Shown here: one piece after another, positions 1-14,136 of the stretch
Layout of the letters: every line of letters begins with the position of its first letter
How positions within the stretch are numbered: position 1 is the first letter of the stretch
DNA from: Streptomyces huiliensis
GTDB lineage: Bacteria > Actinomycetota > Actinomycetes > Streptomycetales > Streptomycetaceae
DNA length: 32,608 nucleotides
Direction: 5' to 3'
NCBI RefSeq assembly: GCF_020037025.1
Contig: NZ_JAIQLH010000166.1
Coordinates: forward strand, 1-32,608
Notes under the pieces: generated by a model
Told to the model about the DNA's origin: nothing
Database searches by the model: none
The model's input: the letters and a program-made list of their open reading frames with translations, nothing else
Made by a program: the position numbers and the translations under genes

Positions 1-6769
<6,769 letters not shown>

Positions 6770-6802
6770 TGGCTTGCTCCCCGTTACCCGGCTGCACACG
6801 CG

Positions 6803-6850
6803 GACAGAAACTCGGTCACGAACTCGGACAGGAACTCGGTCATGAATACG
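6803..6850. repeat. 12-bp tandem repeat in the PKS leader region
   Basis: Three copies of a 12-base unit of the form GWCASRAACTCG lie at 6803-6814, 6815-6826 and 6827-6838, with a decayed fourth copy at 6839-6850. They lie between the PKS promoter and its start codon, so they fall in the 5' leader of the mRNA. On the minus strand they also encode a 19-residue peptide (ATG 6843, TAA 6784-6786) of repeated TEFLSEFV type, ending 14 bases before the PKS GTG. A regulatory role (operator or leader peptide) is possible but unproven. Confidence 0.7.
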
Positions 6851-6900
6851 CCGCGGCCCTCCACCACTTTCTTTCCGGGCTTCTCCGGACGACTCCGGGC

Positions 6901-6958
6901 ACCCTAGCGCGACCGTCTTGGCTGCGTCTTGAAGCCGTCTTGGACCGGTCTTGGACGT
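6901..6958 (-). promoter_or_regulatory. SARP-type operator and promoter for the PKS
   Basis: On the minus strand CAAGAC occurs four times at exact 11-bp spacing (plus-strand GTCTTG at 6915, 6926, 6937 and 6948). Eight bases after the promoter-proximal copy comes TAGGGT (6906-6901), a good -10 box. Direct repeats of about 7 bp with 11-bp pitch, the last about 8 bp upstream of the -10, are the known architecture of SARP-activated promoters such as ActII-ORF4 and DnrI targets. Transcription would run leftward into the PKS about 130 bp away. The SARP gene at 7486 is the nearest candidate activator. Confidence 0.85.
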
Positions 6959-7485
6959 CGAACCCGTCACTCTGGAAACAGGAATTCGGCAATGCGGCAG
7001 GCGAAATCACGGCGGTGGAATACACCGCACCCCGTCCCCGGTATGAACCTTTTCCCAACGGCGGCCGGCGGTAGCGTCCCGCCGGCCGCCGCCGGGAGGG
7101 CGGCGGACGGGATTCCGGAAGGGGCCGACCGGAGGACGGGGATCCGGCGCCGCTGCCGGTTCCCGCGCGCCGCACCAGCACCCTTACGCCTCGCGCGTGT
7201 TGTTCGTCACGTTTATGCGAGGCCCATTCGTGTCAATGGGACCCCCCTCGTCGATCATGCCCACCAGGCACTGGTGCGTACGGCGGGGTCCTGTTGGATC
7301 ATCATCCGTCCGGGAACGGAAGCCCCGCCTGCCCGCGTCCGGAGAAAAGGGGCACACTTGGCGTCGGAGGTGCGAACGAGCATGCGTCTCCGACCGTCAT
7401 GCGCGGAATCGGCCTCGGAGCCGACGGGGAAGACCAAACCCGGGTGCCGGCCGCCGTCAGCAGTCGTGACAGGAGGAATGTGTCG

Positions 7486-8304
7486 ATGTCCATAACCGCC
7501 GGGTTACAGATCAGTGTTCTGGGTCCGCTGGAGGTGCGGGCCGGGGGCCTGCCGGTAGACCTGGGGCCGGCCCGCCAACGCGCCGTGCTGGCCGCTCTTT
7601 TGTTGACACCTGGTGAAGCGGTCACCACCGAACGGCTGACCGATGCCGTATGGCCGCGCAACCCGCCGAGCGCGGTGATGACGACTCTGCACAGCTATGT
7701 GTCCAATCTGCGGAGGAAATTGGAACCAAGCAGTCCTCCACGGTGCCGTAACCGGATTCTGCGCAGGGAGGCTTCCGGCTACGTCCTCGCGGTGGAAGCG
7801 GAGCGCATCGATGTCTGCCGTTTCGAACAGTTGCTCCGCGACGGCCGCCGGCTGCTCCTGGAGGGCCGCCACCAGGCCGCCGGCCGCACCCTGGAGTCCT
7901 GCCTGTCCCTGTGGCGCGGCACGCCCTACCCGGAGATGTGCGACGACGCGCTGGGCACCCAGGCCGCGGCCCGCCTGGAGGAGCTGCGGCTGCTGGCCCT
8001 CGAGAGCCGCTGGGAGGCCGAACTCGCCCAGGAGCAGGACTACTCGGTGATCGCCGCCGACCTGGCGACGCTCAGCATGAAGTTCCCGACCCGGGAGCGC
8101 CTGAGCTGGCTGCACATGCAGGCCCTCTACCGGGCGGGGCGCCAGGCGGAGGCGCTCAAGGTCTACCACCAGACGCGGCGCCTGCTGGCGGACGAGTACG
8201 GCGTCGACCCGTGCCCGGAGCTGCAGGACCTGTTCGGCTCCATCCTCCGGGGCGCGTCGGCCGTCGGACGGCCGCGCCCGGGCGCGGTGCTCCAGCGACC
8301 CTAG
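7486..8304 (+). CDS. SARP family pathway activator with a TTA codon
   Basis: The 272-residue protein has an OmpR-like winged helix at about 8-100 (ISVLGPLEV, RAVLAALLL, LTDAVW, LHSYVSNLRRKLE, SGYVL) followed by a bacterial transcriptional activation (BTAD) domain at about 107-255 (DVCRFEQLL, YPEMCDD, RERLSWLHMQALYRAGRQAEAL). Length and order match small SARPs such as ActII-ORF4. SARPs bind 11-bp-spaced direct repeats and recruit RNA polymerase to biosynthetic promoters. ATG 7486 lies nine bases after AGGAGG; an in-frame GTG at 7480 is an alternative but only three bases from that site. Leu7 is TTA (7504-7506), so translation should depend on the bldA tRNA. It is divergent from the PKS, whose promoter carries a SARP operator, so it is the likely PKS activator. 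Confidence 0.93.
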   Translation: MSITAGLQISVLGPLEVRAGGLPVDLGPARQRAVLAALLLTPGEAVTTERLTDAVWPRNPPSAVMTTLHSYVSNLRRKLEPSSPPRCRNRILRREASGYVLAVEAERIDVCRFEQLLRDGRRLLLEGRHQAAGRTLESCLSLWRGTPYPEMCDDALGTQAAARLEELRLLALESRWEAELAQEQDYSVIAADLATLSMKFPTRERLSWLHMQALYRAGRQAEALKVYHQTRRLLADEYGVDPCPELQDLFGSILRGASAVGRPRPGAVLQRP

Positions 8305-8340
8305 GAACCGCGACCCTAGGAACCGCGGCCCCAGCAACCG
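8296..8340. repeat. 15-bp tandem repeat spanning the SARP stop codon
   Basis: CGACCCTAGGAACCG occurs at 8296-8310 and 8311-8325, with a diverged third copy at 8326-8340. The first copy includes the last codons and the TAG stop of the SARP gene. The repeat therefore looks like a slippage duplication of the gene end and does not alter the protein. Confidence 0.85.
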
Positions 8341-8400
8341 TCGCCTTCAGCGGAAACGGCCGCCGCCGCTCGCGAACCGGCCGCCCGGCGTGGCGACTCC

Positions 8401-8428
8401 CCGACGCCCGCCACCCGACGCCCGCCAC
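8401..8428. repeat. 14-bp direct repeat, two copies
   Basis: CCGACGCCCGCCAC is present at 8401-8414 and 8415-8428, in the 187-base gap between the convergent SARP and DUF5954-like genes. No clear terminator hairpin is seen in that gap. Confidence 0.7.
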
Positions 8429-8491
8429 CCGATCGGCACTTACCTCACCCACACCGCCCGCGTCCTTCCCCACCCTGCCCACCCCGTCGCC

Positions 8492-9634
8492 TCAGGAGGA
8501 CCCCGATGCCCCGTCGCGCCGCCGCCGCTCGCGCTCCAGCTCGGCGAGCTCCAGCAACTCCCTGACCTCCTGGAGTGGCTCTGGAAGCGCACCGTCCTCT
8601 TCCGCGTCCTCCTCCTCGTCCGTGATCAGCCCCTGCTCCCTCAGCTGCCGGTCGTGCACCATCACCGGCGGCTGCGGGTCGGGGTCGGACGGCCGCGGGC
8701 CCTCGGGCCCGTCGGGGCCGATCCTGACCAGCCGCTCCACCCGGACCACCCGGAACAGCCGGTCCGCCACCCGCAGCGCGGCACCCCGCTCCTCGTCGAA
8801 GCGGTCGGCCGCCCGCGCGTACTCCTCGCGCTCCCGCGCGTCCAGCCCCCGCATCACCGGAGCCATCACGCGCAGGTGCGTCGTCAGGGCGTCCCGGGCG
8901 GACTGCGGCGTGGCGCAGCCGTTCGTCAGCGGCGCCCAGCACCCGTCGACGCGCTCGGCGACCATGAACTCGGCGGGCAGCAGCACCCCGCCGGGGTGGG
9001 ACAGCGCCGCGCGCACCGAGTCGTCGCGCATGTCGTCCGGGACCGAGCCCGGTGCCCGGACCAGCGACAGCAGCTCCGTCTTGAGGATGCCCTCGGACAG
9101 GCCCGTCGCCGCGGCCGTGTCCAGGACGAACCCGAGGACCGGGTCGTCGGCGCGGTGGCCCCGGCCGGGCGCGGCCGGGTCGGGGTCGGAGAGGCGCGGC
9201 GGCTCCGGACCGGCGGGCCCCGAGCGGACGAACCGCTCGCCGCGCACCACCCGGTAGCGGGTGCCGAGGACGGTCAGCTCGTCGACGGGCTCCCAGTCCA
9301 AGAGTTCGTACGCCGTGGCGCACTCGGCCCGGGCGGCCCCGTCCCCGGCCTCCTCCGCCTCCCGCGCGAGCCGCCGGAAGTGCGAGGCCAGGCTGTCCCT
9401 GGCGTCCTGGGGCGTCTGGCCGCTCAGGTACGAGAGGATCTCCCAGCCGCCCTCCTCGCGCTCCCGTGCCGGCCCGAAGACCGCGCCCCCGACGCCCATG
9501 AGGTCGGGGTAGGCGTCCCGGGCGCGCCACGCGTCCTCGTCCGCGAGCGCGGCGACGGGGGCGGTCGGCGGGGACATTCTGATCTGCCGGTAACCCGGCA
9601 CTTGCTCACTGTGATCGGGCATGCGCACCAGCAT
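8492..9634 (-). CDS. DUF5954-like actinobacterial protein of unknown function
   Basis: A 380-residue soluble protein with no signal peptide or membrane segment. From memory it resembles the Streptomyces DUF5954 family; no function is known to me. It contains an internal duplication: an element of the form YRVVRGERFVRSGP...RLSDPDP near the middle recurs as FRVVRVERLVRIGP...RPSDPDP near the C-terminus. The tail is rich in Glu and Arg and probably helical. The start is uncertain: ATG 9634 (MLVRMPDH) or ATG 9622 (MPDHSEQV), and neither has a strong ribosome site. It is convergent with the SARP gene and divergent from the NUDIX gene. It shares no obvious function with the biosynthetic genes. Confidence 0.75.
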   Translation of the reverse strand: MLVRMPDHSEQVPGYRQIRMSPPTAPVAALADEDAWRARDAYPDLMGVGGAVFGPAREREEGGWEILSYLSGQTPQDARDSLASHFRRLAREAEEAGDGAARAECATAYELLDWEPVDELTVLGTRYRVVRGERFVRSGPAGPEPPRLSDPDPAAPGRGHRADDPVLGFVLDTAAATGLSEGILKTELLSLVRAPGSVPDDMRDDSVRAALSHPGGVLLPAEFMVAERVDGCWAPLTNGCATPQSARDALTTHLRVMAPVMRGLDAREREEYARAADRFDEERGAALRVADRLFRVVRVERLVRIGPDGPEGPRPSDPDPQPPVMVHDRQLREQGLITDEEEDAEEDGALPEPLQEVRELLELAELERERRRRDGASGSS

Positions 9635-9832
9635 GTCGGTCCGGGCGGGCCCGCGCAGCGGAACGGGACATCGCGGTCCCGGAAGCGCGCCGGATGTACG
9701 CGTCGTGCGCGCCGGTGCGCCGGCGCCCGCGCGGGGCACGTTCACGAGTGTGCGCGCCGGGGCCGGCAGCCGGGTTCCCGTAACTCGCGGCACGGCCGGG
9801 CTCGTTGCCCCATCCTGGAGGCGGGACCTCCA

Positions 9833-9881
9833 CCCGACAGCCCGACAGCCCGACAGACCGAACAGCCCGACAGCCCGACAG
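9833..9881. repeat. Octamer tandem repeat upstream of the NUDIX gene
   Basis: CCCGACAG occurs five times exactly (9833, 9841, 9849, 9866 and 9874), with one 9-base variant ACCGAACAG at 9857-9865. The array ends 37 bases before the NUDIX start and lies in the 284-base divergent gap between the DUF5954-like and NUDIX genes. An octamer array can change length by slippage and so alter promoter spacing. Nothing else is recognised in the gap. Confidence 0.85.
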
Positions 9882-9918
9882 CGAAGCCGCGAGGGAAGCC
9901 GACACCGAAGGAGTCCAC

Positions 9919-10419
9919 GTGGGGAAACCGCGACTGCCGCTCGCCGAGTACGTCGCCGGCCTGCCCAAGGCGGCCGTCTACGGAGCGCTGTTCTTCACCG
10001 ACACCGAGGACCGCCCGTTCCAGCTGCGGTCCTCGGTGAAGCAGGGGCTGTGGCAGTTCCCGGGCGGGGACATGGATCCCGGCGAGAGCCCGTTCGGCAC
10101 GGCGGTGCGGGAGTGCCGGGAGGAGACGGGCATCGTCTTCACCGGCCGGCCGCGGCTCCTCGCGGTGGACTTCGCCCCGCCGGGGGTGTGGCCGGTCGCG
10201 AAGACGGGGTTCGTCTTCGACGGCGGCCGGCTCGGCCCGGACGCGCTGGCCCGGATCGTCCTGGATCCCGGCGAGCACGACGCCTGGGAGGTGCGGCCGA
10301 TGGGCGACTGGGCCCGGATCATGGACAGCCGCAGCTGGCAGCGGCTCGCGGCCGTCAACCGGGCGCGGCGCACCCACACCACGGCCTACCTGGAGAGCGT
10401 CCCTGACTCCCCCTGCTGA
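9919..10419 (+). CDS. NUDIX hydrolase
   Basis: A 166-residue protein with the NUDIX box at about residues 52-74: GGDMDPGESPFGTAVRECRE followed by ETGI. It retains the REXXEE core (RECREE) needed for Mg2+-dependent hydrolysis of nucleoside diphosphate derivatives. The exact substrate cannot be read from sequence. GTG 9919 is chosen because AAGGAG lies five bases upstream (9908-9913); longer in-frame starts would translate the octamer repeat array. It is convergent with the HD-domain gene that ends at 10459. Probably a housekeeping or nucleotide-sanitising enzyme unrelated to the clusters. Confidence 0.9.
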   Translation: MGKPRLPLAEYVAGLPKAAVYGALFFTDTEDRPFQLRSSVKQGLWQFPGGDMDPGESPFGTAVRECREETGIVFTGRPRLLAVDFAPPGVWPVAKTGFVFDGGRLGPDALARIVLDPGEHDAWEVRPMGDWARIMDSRSWQRLAAVNRARRTHTTAYLESVPDSPC

Positions 10420-10458
10420 CGCGCCACCCGGACGAACGCCGTCACGGCACCGGGGCGG

Positions 10459-11088
10459 TCAGCGGAGCACATGGCCGTACCGGGCGGCGCAGCCGGCGAC
10501 GTCGGGCTCGCCGAACCGGTCCCGCAGCGCCTCGAACCCGGCGGTCTTCTCCGGCCCGAACATCCGGGCCAGGCCGGCCGCGTAGGTCTCGGCGGTGAGG
10601 AACGCCGGCGGGTCGCTCTTGGTGTGGAACTTGTCGGCGTACATGACCAGTTGTTCCTCGGTCGTCGTCGCGACGTAGTCCGCCTCCGGCAGCGGCAGCC
10701 CCTGCCGCCGGATGTCGTCCCGGGTGATGCCGACGCCGGTGTGGCACGAGCAGAACCGGCACAGCCGCTCCGGGAACCCCTCCCGGCGCAGGATCTCGTG
10801 GCCGATCACCCCGTGCCGGACGTACTCGCCCATCCGGAACCGGCCGTCCGCGTCGAACAGCTCGTAGACCCCGATGTCGTGCAGCAGCGCCCCCGCCCGC
10901 ACCCACTCCGCGTCGGCCTCAGGCGCCGCCTCGGCCCGCATCCGCTCGGCCAGTTCCGCGACGACGCGGCAGTGCGTGTGCACGAGCTCGAACGCCTCCG
11001 GCGTGGGGGCGTACTTCAGGTGGAGCGCACGGATGTCGTCGACCGTCGGCAGGGAAGGCGGGGAGGACGGGGAGGACAGAGAGGACAT
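10459..11088 (-). CDS. HD-domain phosphohydrolase-like protein
   Basis: A 209-residue cytosolic protein. Metal-binding HD motifs are visible as HTHCRVVAELA (about residue 37), LLHDIGVYEL (about 69) and HGVIGHEILRREGF (about 91). The spacing suits the HDIG-like phosphohydrolase superfamily, which acts on nucleotides or other phosphate esters. The C-terminal part has a DKFHTK element typical of small HD hydrolases. The first 15 residues are Ser/Pro-rich, so translation may start slightly later. It is divergent from the TerD-CAP gene across 231 bases in which I see no clear site. The substrate is unknown. Confidence 0.85.
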   Translation of the reverse strand: MSSLSSPSSPPSLPTVDDIRALHLKYAPTPEAFELVHTHCRVVAELAERMRAEAAPEADAEWVRAGALLHDIGVYELFDADGRFRMGEYVRHGVIGHEILRREGFPERLCRFCSCHTGVGITRDDIRRQGLPLPEADYVATTTEEQLVMYADKFHTKSDPPAFLTAETYAAGLARMFGPEKTAGFEALRDRFGEPDVAGCAARYGHVLR

Positions 11089-11319
11089 CCCCGCAGCCTA
11101 ACAACCCGGCTCCGGCGGAACGAGCGGCGCGGGGGCGCGCTCGCCCGGGATGCGCGTTCACTCCCGTGAGCCACCGCACCCACCCGCCCGTCACGGCCCC
11201 GCGGGAACCGCCGCACCCCGCCCGGCGTTCTCACGAACGGGACGCGGAGGCCGGTACGGAGACGGGTCCGCCGCGCGGGCGGCGTCCCGTTCCCCCGTAC
11301 GGCGAGGACGTGATGACCG

Positions 11320-12627
11320 ATGAGCACGCTGGTCCCCGGAGCCATCCTTGAGCTGCCCGACGGCGCCCTGTCCCTGGAGGTGACGGGCCCCTACGACGTG
11401 TCGGTGCTGATCACCGGCGCGGACGGGAAGGTGGCCGGCGACGCCGACTTCGTCTTCTACAACCAGCCGTCGGCGCCCGGCGTCCGGCTCGGTTCCGGCC
11501 GGGTCGCGGTCGACCGTACCGCCCTCCGCCCGGGGGCGAGCCGCCTGACGGTCGTCGTCAGCCCGGCGGACCCCGGGGCCCGGCCGGCGGCGCTGCCCGT
11601 CCCTGACCTGCGGGTCGGCGGCCCGGGCGGCCGGGCGCTGGCCCGGTTCGCGCCGCCGCGGCCGACGGACGAGACGGTACTGCTCCTCGCGGAGGTGTAC
11701 CGCCGGGGGCCGGGCTGGCGGCTGCGCGCCCTGGGCCAGGGGTACGCGGACGGCCTGGCGGGCGTGGCGCGGGACTTCGGCGTAGAGGTGGCGGACGAGA
11801 CCGGGCCCGCGGCGCACGCCCCGGAGACCGAGCCCGTGCCGGACGACGCGCGCGTGTTCGCCGCCCTCGTCAACGCCGAGCGGGCCCGGGCCGGTGTGCC
11901 GCCGGTGAGCGCGGACGCGCGGCTCGCGGAGGCGGCGCGCCGGCACGCCGACGGCATGGCCCGGCAGGGCCGGCTGGGGACCGAAGGCCCGTCCGGCATC
12001 TCGGTGTTCCAGCAGGTGACGGCGTGCGGCTACGCGTACCTCGGGCTGGCGGAGCAGCTGGTGTCGGGACCGCGGTCGCCCGCCGAGCTCCTGGAGTTCT
12101 GCCTGGGCGACGCCCGGTCGTCGGACCCGGTGCGGGATCCCGCCCTCACGGCGGCCGGGGTGGCCCACGCGGTGGACGCCCGCTCCGGCGACACGTTCTG
12201 GACGGCGCTGTGGGCGCGGCCGTTCAGCCCCGACGGGCTGGCGCGCACGGCCGCCGACGTCCTCGCCCTGACCAACGCCCGGCGTACCGCCGCCGGGCTG
12301 CGTCCGCTGTCCGGCGACCCGCGGCTGACGGCCGCGGCCCAGGCGCACAGCGCGGACATGGCGGCGCGCGGCTACCACGCGCACGTCTCGCCGGACGGCG
12401 GCCGGCCCTGGGACCGTGCCGTCGCGGCGGGCTCCGTCCACCGTTCCATAGGCGAGAACGTCGCCTGCGGCCAGCGCTCCCCCGCCGAGGTCGTCGAGGG
12501 CTGGATGAACAGCCCCGGCCACCGCGCCAACATCCTCGCCCCGGGCTTCACCCACCTCGGCGTCGGCTTCGCGGGCGGCGGCCCCGCGGGCACGTACTGG
12601 ACCCAGCTCTTCGGCGGGTCCGCCTGA
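11320..12627 (+). CDS. TerD-CAP-CAP fusion protein
   Basis: A 435-residue protein with three parts. Residues about 5-160 resemble the TerD stress/tellurite fold (LSLEVTGPYDVSVLITGADG, DFVFYNQP, DRTALRPGASRLTVVV, YRRGPGWRLRALGQGYADGL). Residues about 175-300 are a weaker CAP/SCP domain (LVNAERARAGVPPV, FWTALWARPF). Residues about 312-433 are a well-kept CAP domain (ALTNARRTAAGLRPL, YHAHVSPDG, SIGENVACG, WMNSPGHRANIL, YWTQLFG). CAP domains are usually secreted, but no signal peptide is visible here, so the protein is probably cytosolic or exported another way. ATG 11320 has only a weak GAGGA upstream. TerD domains bind Ca2+ and act in stress responses; the function of the fusion is unknown. Confidence 0.85.
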   Translation: MSTLVPGAILELPDGALSLEVTGPYDVSVLITGADGKVAGDADFVFYNQPSAPGVRLGSGRVAVDRTALRPGASRLTVVVSPADPGARPAALPVPDLRVGGPGGRALARFAPPRPTDETVLLLAEVYRRGPGWRLRALGQGYADGLAGVARDFGVEVADETGPAAHAPETEPVPDDARVFAALVNAERARAGVPPVSADARLAEAARRHADGMARQGRLGTEGPSGISVFQQVTACGYAYLGLAEQLVSGPRSPAELLEFCLGDARSSDPVRDPALTAAGVAHAVDARSGDTFWTALWARPFSPDGLARTAADVLALTNARRTAAGLRPLSGDPRLTAAAQAHSADMAARGYHAHVSPDGGRPWDRAVAAGSVHRSIGENVACGQRSPAEVVEGWMNSPGHRANILAPGFTHLGVGFAGGGPAGTYWTQLFGGSA

Positions 12628-12641
12628 GCGCGCCCCTGCCC

Positions 12642-12706
12642 CAGGGGGCGGCGTCAGGAGGCGGTGTCAGGGGGCGGCGTCAGGAGGCGGTGTCGGCAGG
12701 CGGTCA
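12642..12706. repeat. 26-bp perfect tandem repeat built of 13-bp half-units
   Basis: A 26-base unit starting CAGGGGGCGGCGT occurs at 12642-12667 and 12668-12693. Each unit is two related 13-mers, and a decayed fifth 13-mer runs to 12706. The array fills most of the 76-base gap between the convergent TerD-CAP and serine-peptidase genes and reaches the stop codon of the latter. No terminator hairpin is evident there. Confidence 0.85.
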
Positions 12707-13936
12707 CTTCGGGCACAGCGCGGCCGTCAGAAAGCGCGCGGCCGCTCCGTCGGCCGCCGGCGACTTGCTGAAGTTCCGGTTCATCGCGATCGTGACCTGC
12801 CGCTTTCCGTCGGCCGTGCCAAAGCTGAACGTGTTGTAGCCGGCGACGCTGCCCGAATGTCCGCGGACCGGCGCGGTGGGCCCGCAGGAGCGCGTGTCCG
12901 TCTCCAGCCCGAGCCCGTACGACCGGCCTGCCCTGTCCTTGCCCATCGGTATCGCGCGGCGCATCTCCTCCGTCAGGTGCGGGGGCAGCAGCCGCCCGCC
13001 GGACAGGGCACGGAAGAAGGTGTTCAGGTCGTGCGCGGTGGAGATGACCGTTCCGGTGCTCCAGATCGCCGACGGGTCGAACGTGGTGAAGTCCACTGGA
13101 GCGGCGGCGCCGGGCGCCCACTCGTACCCGTTCAGGTGCCTGCCGGGCATCCGCGCCGTCGTGGGGAACGACGTGTCCCGCAAGCCGAGCGGACGGATGA
13201 CGCGGCCGGTGATCTCCTGGGCGAGGGTGCGCCCGGTGACGTGCTCGACCAGCAGCCCGAGCACCACGTAGTTGGTGTTCGAGTACGACCAGGCGCCCTT
13301 CTCGCCCGGGGCGAACTTCCAGCCCAACGCCACCGCCTTGCCGACCAGTTCGCGCGGTGCGTACGTCGTGCGGCCCACCTCGCGCAGCCGGTCGACGACC
13401 TCCTTCGGCTTCGAGAGGTCGACCAGCACGTCCGTGAGGTAGTCGGGCAAGCCGCTGGTGTGGTTCAGGAGTTGGCGCACCGTGACGCGTTCGCCGTTCG
13501 GTCCGGCCGGAACAAGGACCGGCAGGTGGCGTTCGACCGGTTCGTCCAGCTTCAGCCGGTCCTCCGCGACGAGTTGGAGCACGACGGTGGCCACCAGGGA
13601 CTTCGTCACGCTGCCGACCCGGAAGCGGTCGTCCGCCCGCGCGGGCCGGCCGCTCTCCCGGTCCGCCGATCCGCTCGCCCCGCGCCAGACGCCGTGCTCG
13701 TCGCGGACCTCGGCGACGACCCCGGGTACGCCCTCCGCCGTCACGGCGTCCAACGCCCGCTGGAGAGCGGTCCGCTCGGCCGTCGGCCGGTGGTGCGCCG
13801 GGGAGCCCGTCGTGGACGGGGCGTACCGCGCCGGTGCGGCGAGGGCGGGCGCCGCGGAGGCGGTCACGGCGACGGCGGTGAGCAGCGCGGTGACGGCGGT
13901 GGCGGACGCGAGGGAGTGACGCGGGAGGCGAGGCAT
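12704..13936 (-). CDS. Secreted serine hydrolase, DD-carboxypeptidase / class C beta-lactamase fold (S12)
   Basis: A 410-residue protein with a Sec-type signal peptide (basic start, Ala/Val/Leu-rich core to about residue 34, ALAAPA cleavage region). The catalytic set of the S12 family is present: Ser109-Val-Thr-Lys112 (SxxK), Tyr219-Ser-Asn221 (YxN) and His361-Ser-Gly363 (in place of KTG). These match Streptomyces R61-type DD-peptidases and esterase-like relatives. It would act outside the membrane on peptidoglycan stem peptides or small esters/amides. The ribosome site before ATG 13936 is weak. The gene is convergent with the TerD-CAP gene. A role in product maturation is possible but nothing local supports it. 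Confidence 0.93.
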   Translation of the reverse strand: MPRLPRHSLASATAVTALLTAVAVTASAAPALAAPARYAPSTTGSPAHHRPTAERTALQRALDAVTAEGVPGVVAEVRDEHGVWRGASGSADRESGRPARADDRFRVGSVTKSLVATVVLQLVAEDRLKLDEPVERHLPVLVPAGPNGERVTVRQLLNHTSGLPDYLTDVLVDLSKPKEVVDRLREVGRTTYAPRELVGKAVALGWKFAPGEKGAWSYSNTNYVVLGLLVEHVTGRTLAQEITGRVIRPLGLRDTSFPTTARMPGRHLNGYEWAPGAAAPVDFTTFDPSAIWSTGTVISTAHDLNTFFRALSGGRLLPPHLTEEMRRAIPMGKDRAGRSYGLGLETDTRSCGPTAPVRGHSGSVAGYNTFSFGTADGKRQVTIAMNRNFSKSPAADGAAARFLTAALCPK

Positions 13937-14136
13937 GGGTGGTACGTGCCTTTCTCGGCGGACGGGTGCCTGCCCGGCCGGGTGCGGGGCGGCTTCTGCG
14001 GTGTTCTCACGCTAGGCCGCGCCGCGGTGCCGCTGATCAAGCCTGCGGACGATCTCACCGGGCACGGCCCCCTAGGGGCTGCCCCTGAGAAGGATGCCCG
14101 CGCCGTGCGCCCCGCGCCCCGCCGTCCCGCGGTGCC

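Larger units (their letters stand above)
6770..7485. other. Divergent intergenic region between the PKS and SARP genes
   Basis: About 716 bases hold no convincing gene. They contain the 12-bp repeats and the SARP operator described separately. A 7-bp inverted repeat, GCCTCGC at 7188-7194 and GCGAGGC at 7217-7223 with a 22-base spacer, could be an operator for the SARP gene. AGGAGG at 7471-7476 is that gene's ribosome binding site. Base composition is visibly less GC-rich than the neighbouring coding sequence around 6960-7030 and 7195-7250. Confidence 0.6.

Noticed and set aside
14067..14080. Palindrome around CCCCCTAGGGG between the serine-peptidase and MDR genes
   Set aside because: Short and without a loop; not a convincing terminator or operator.
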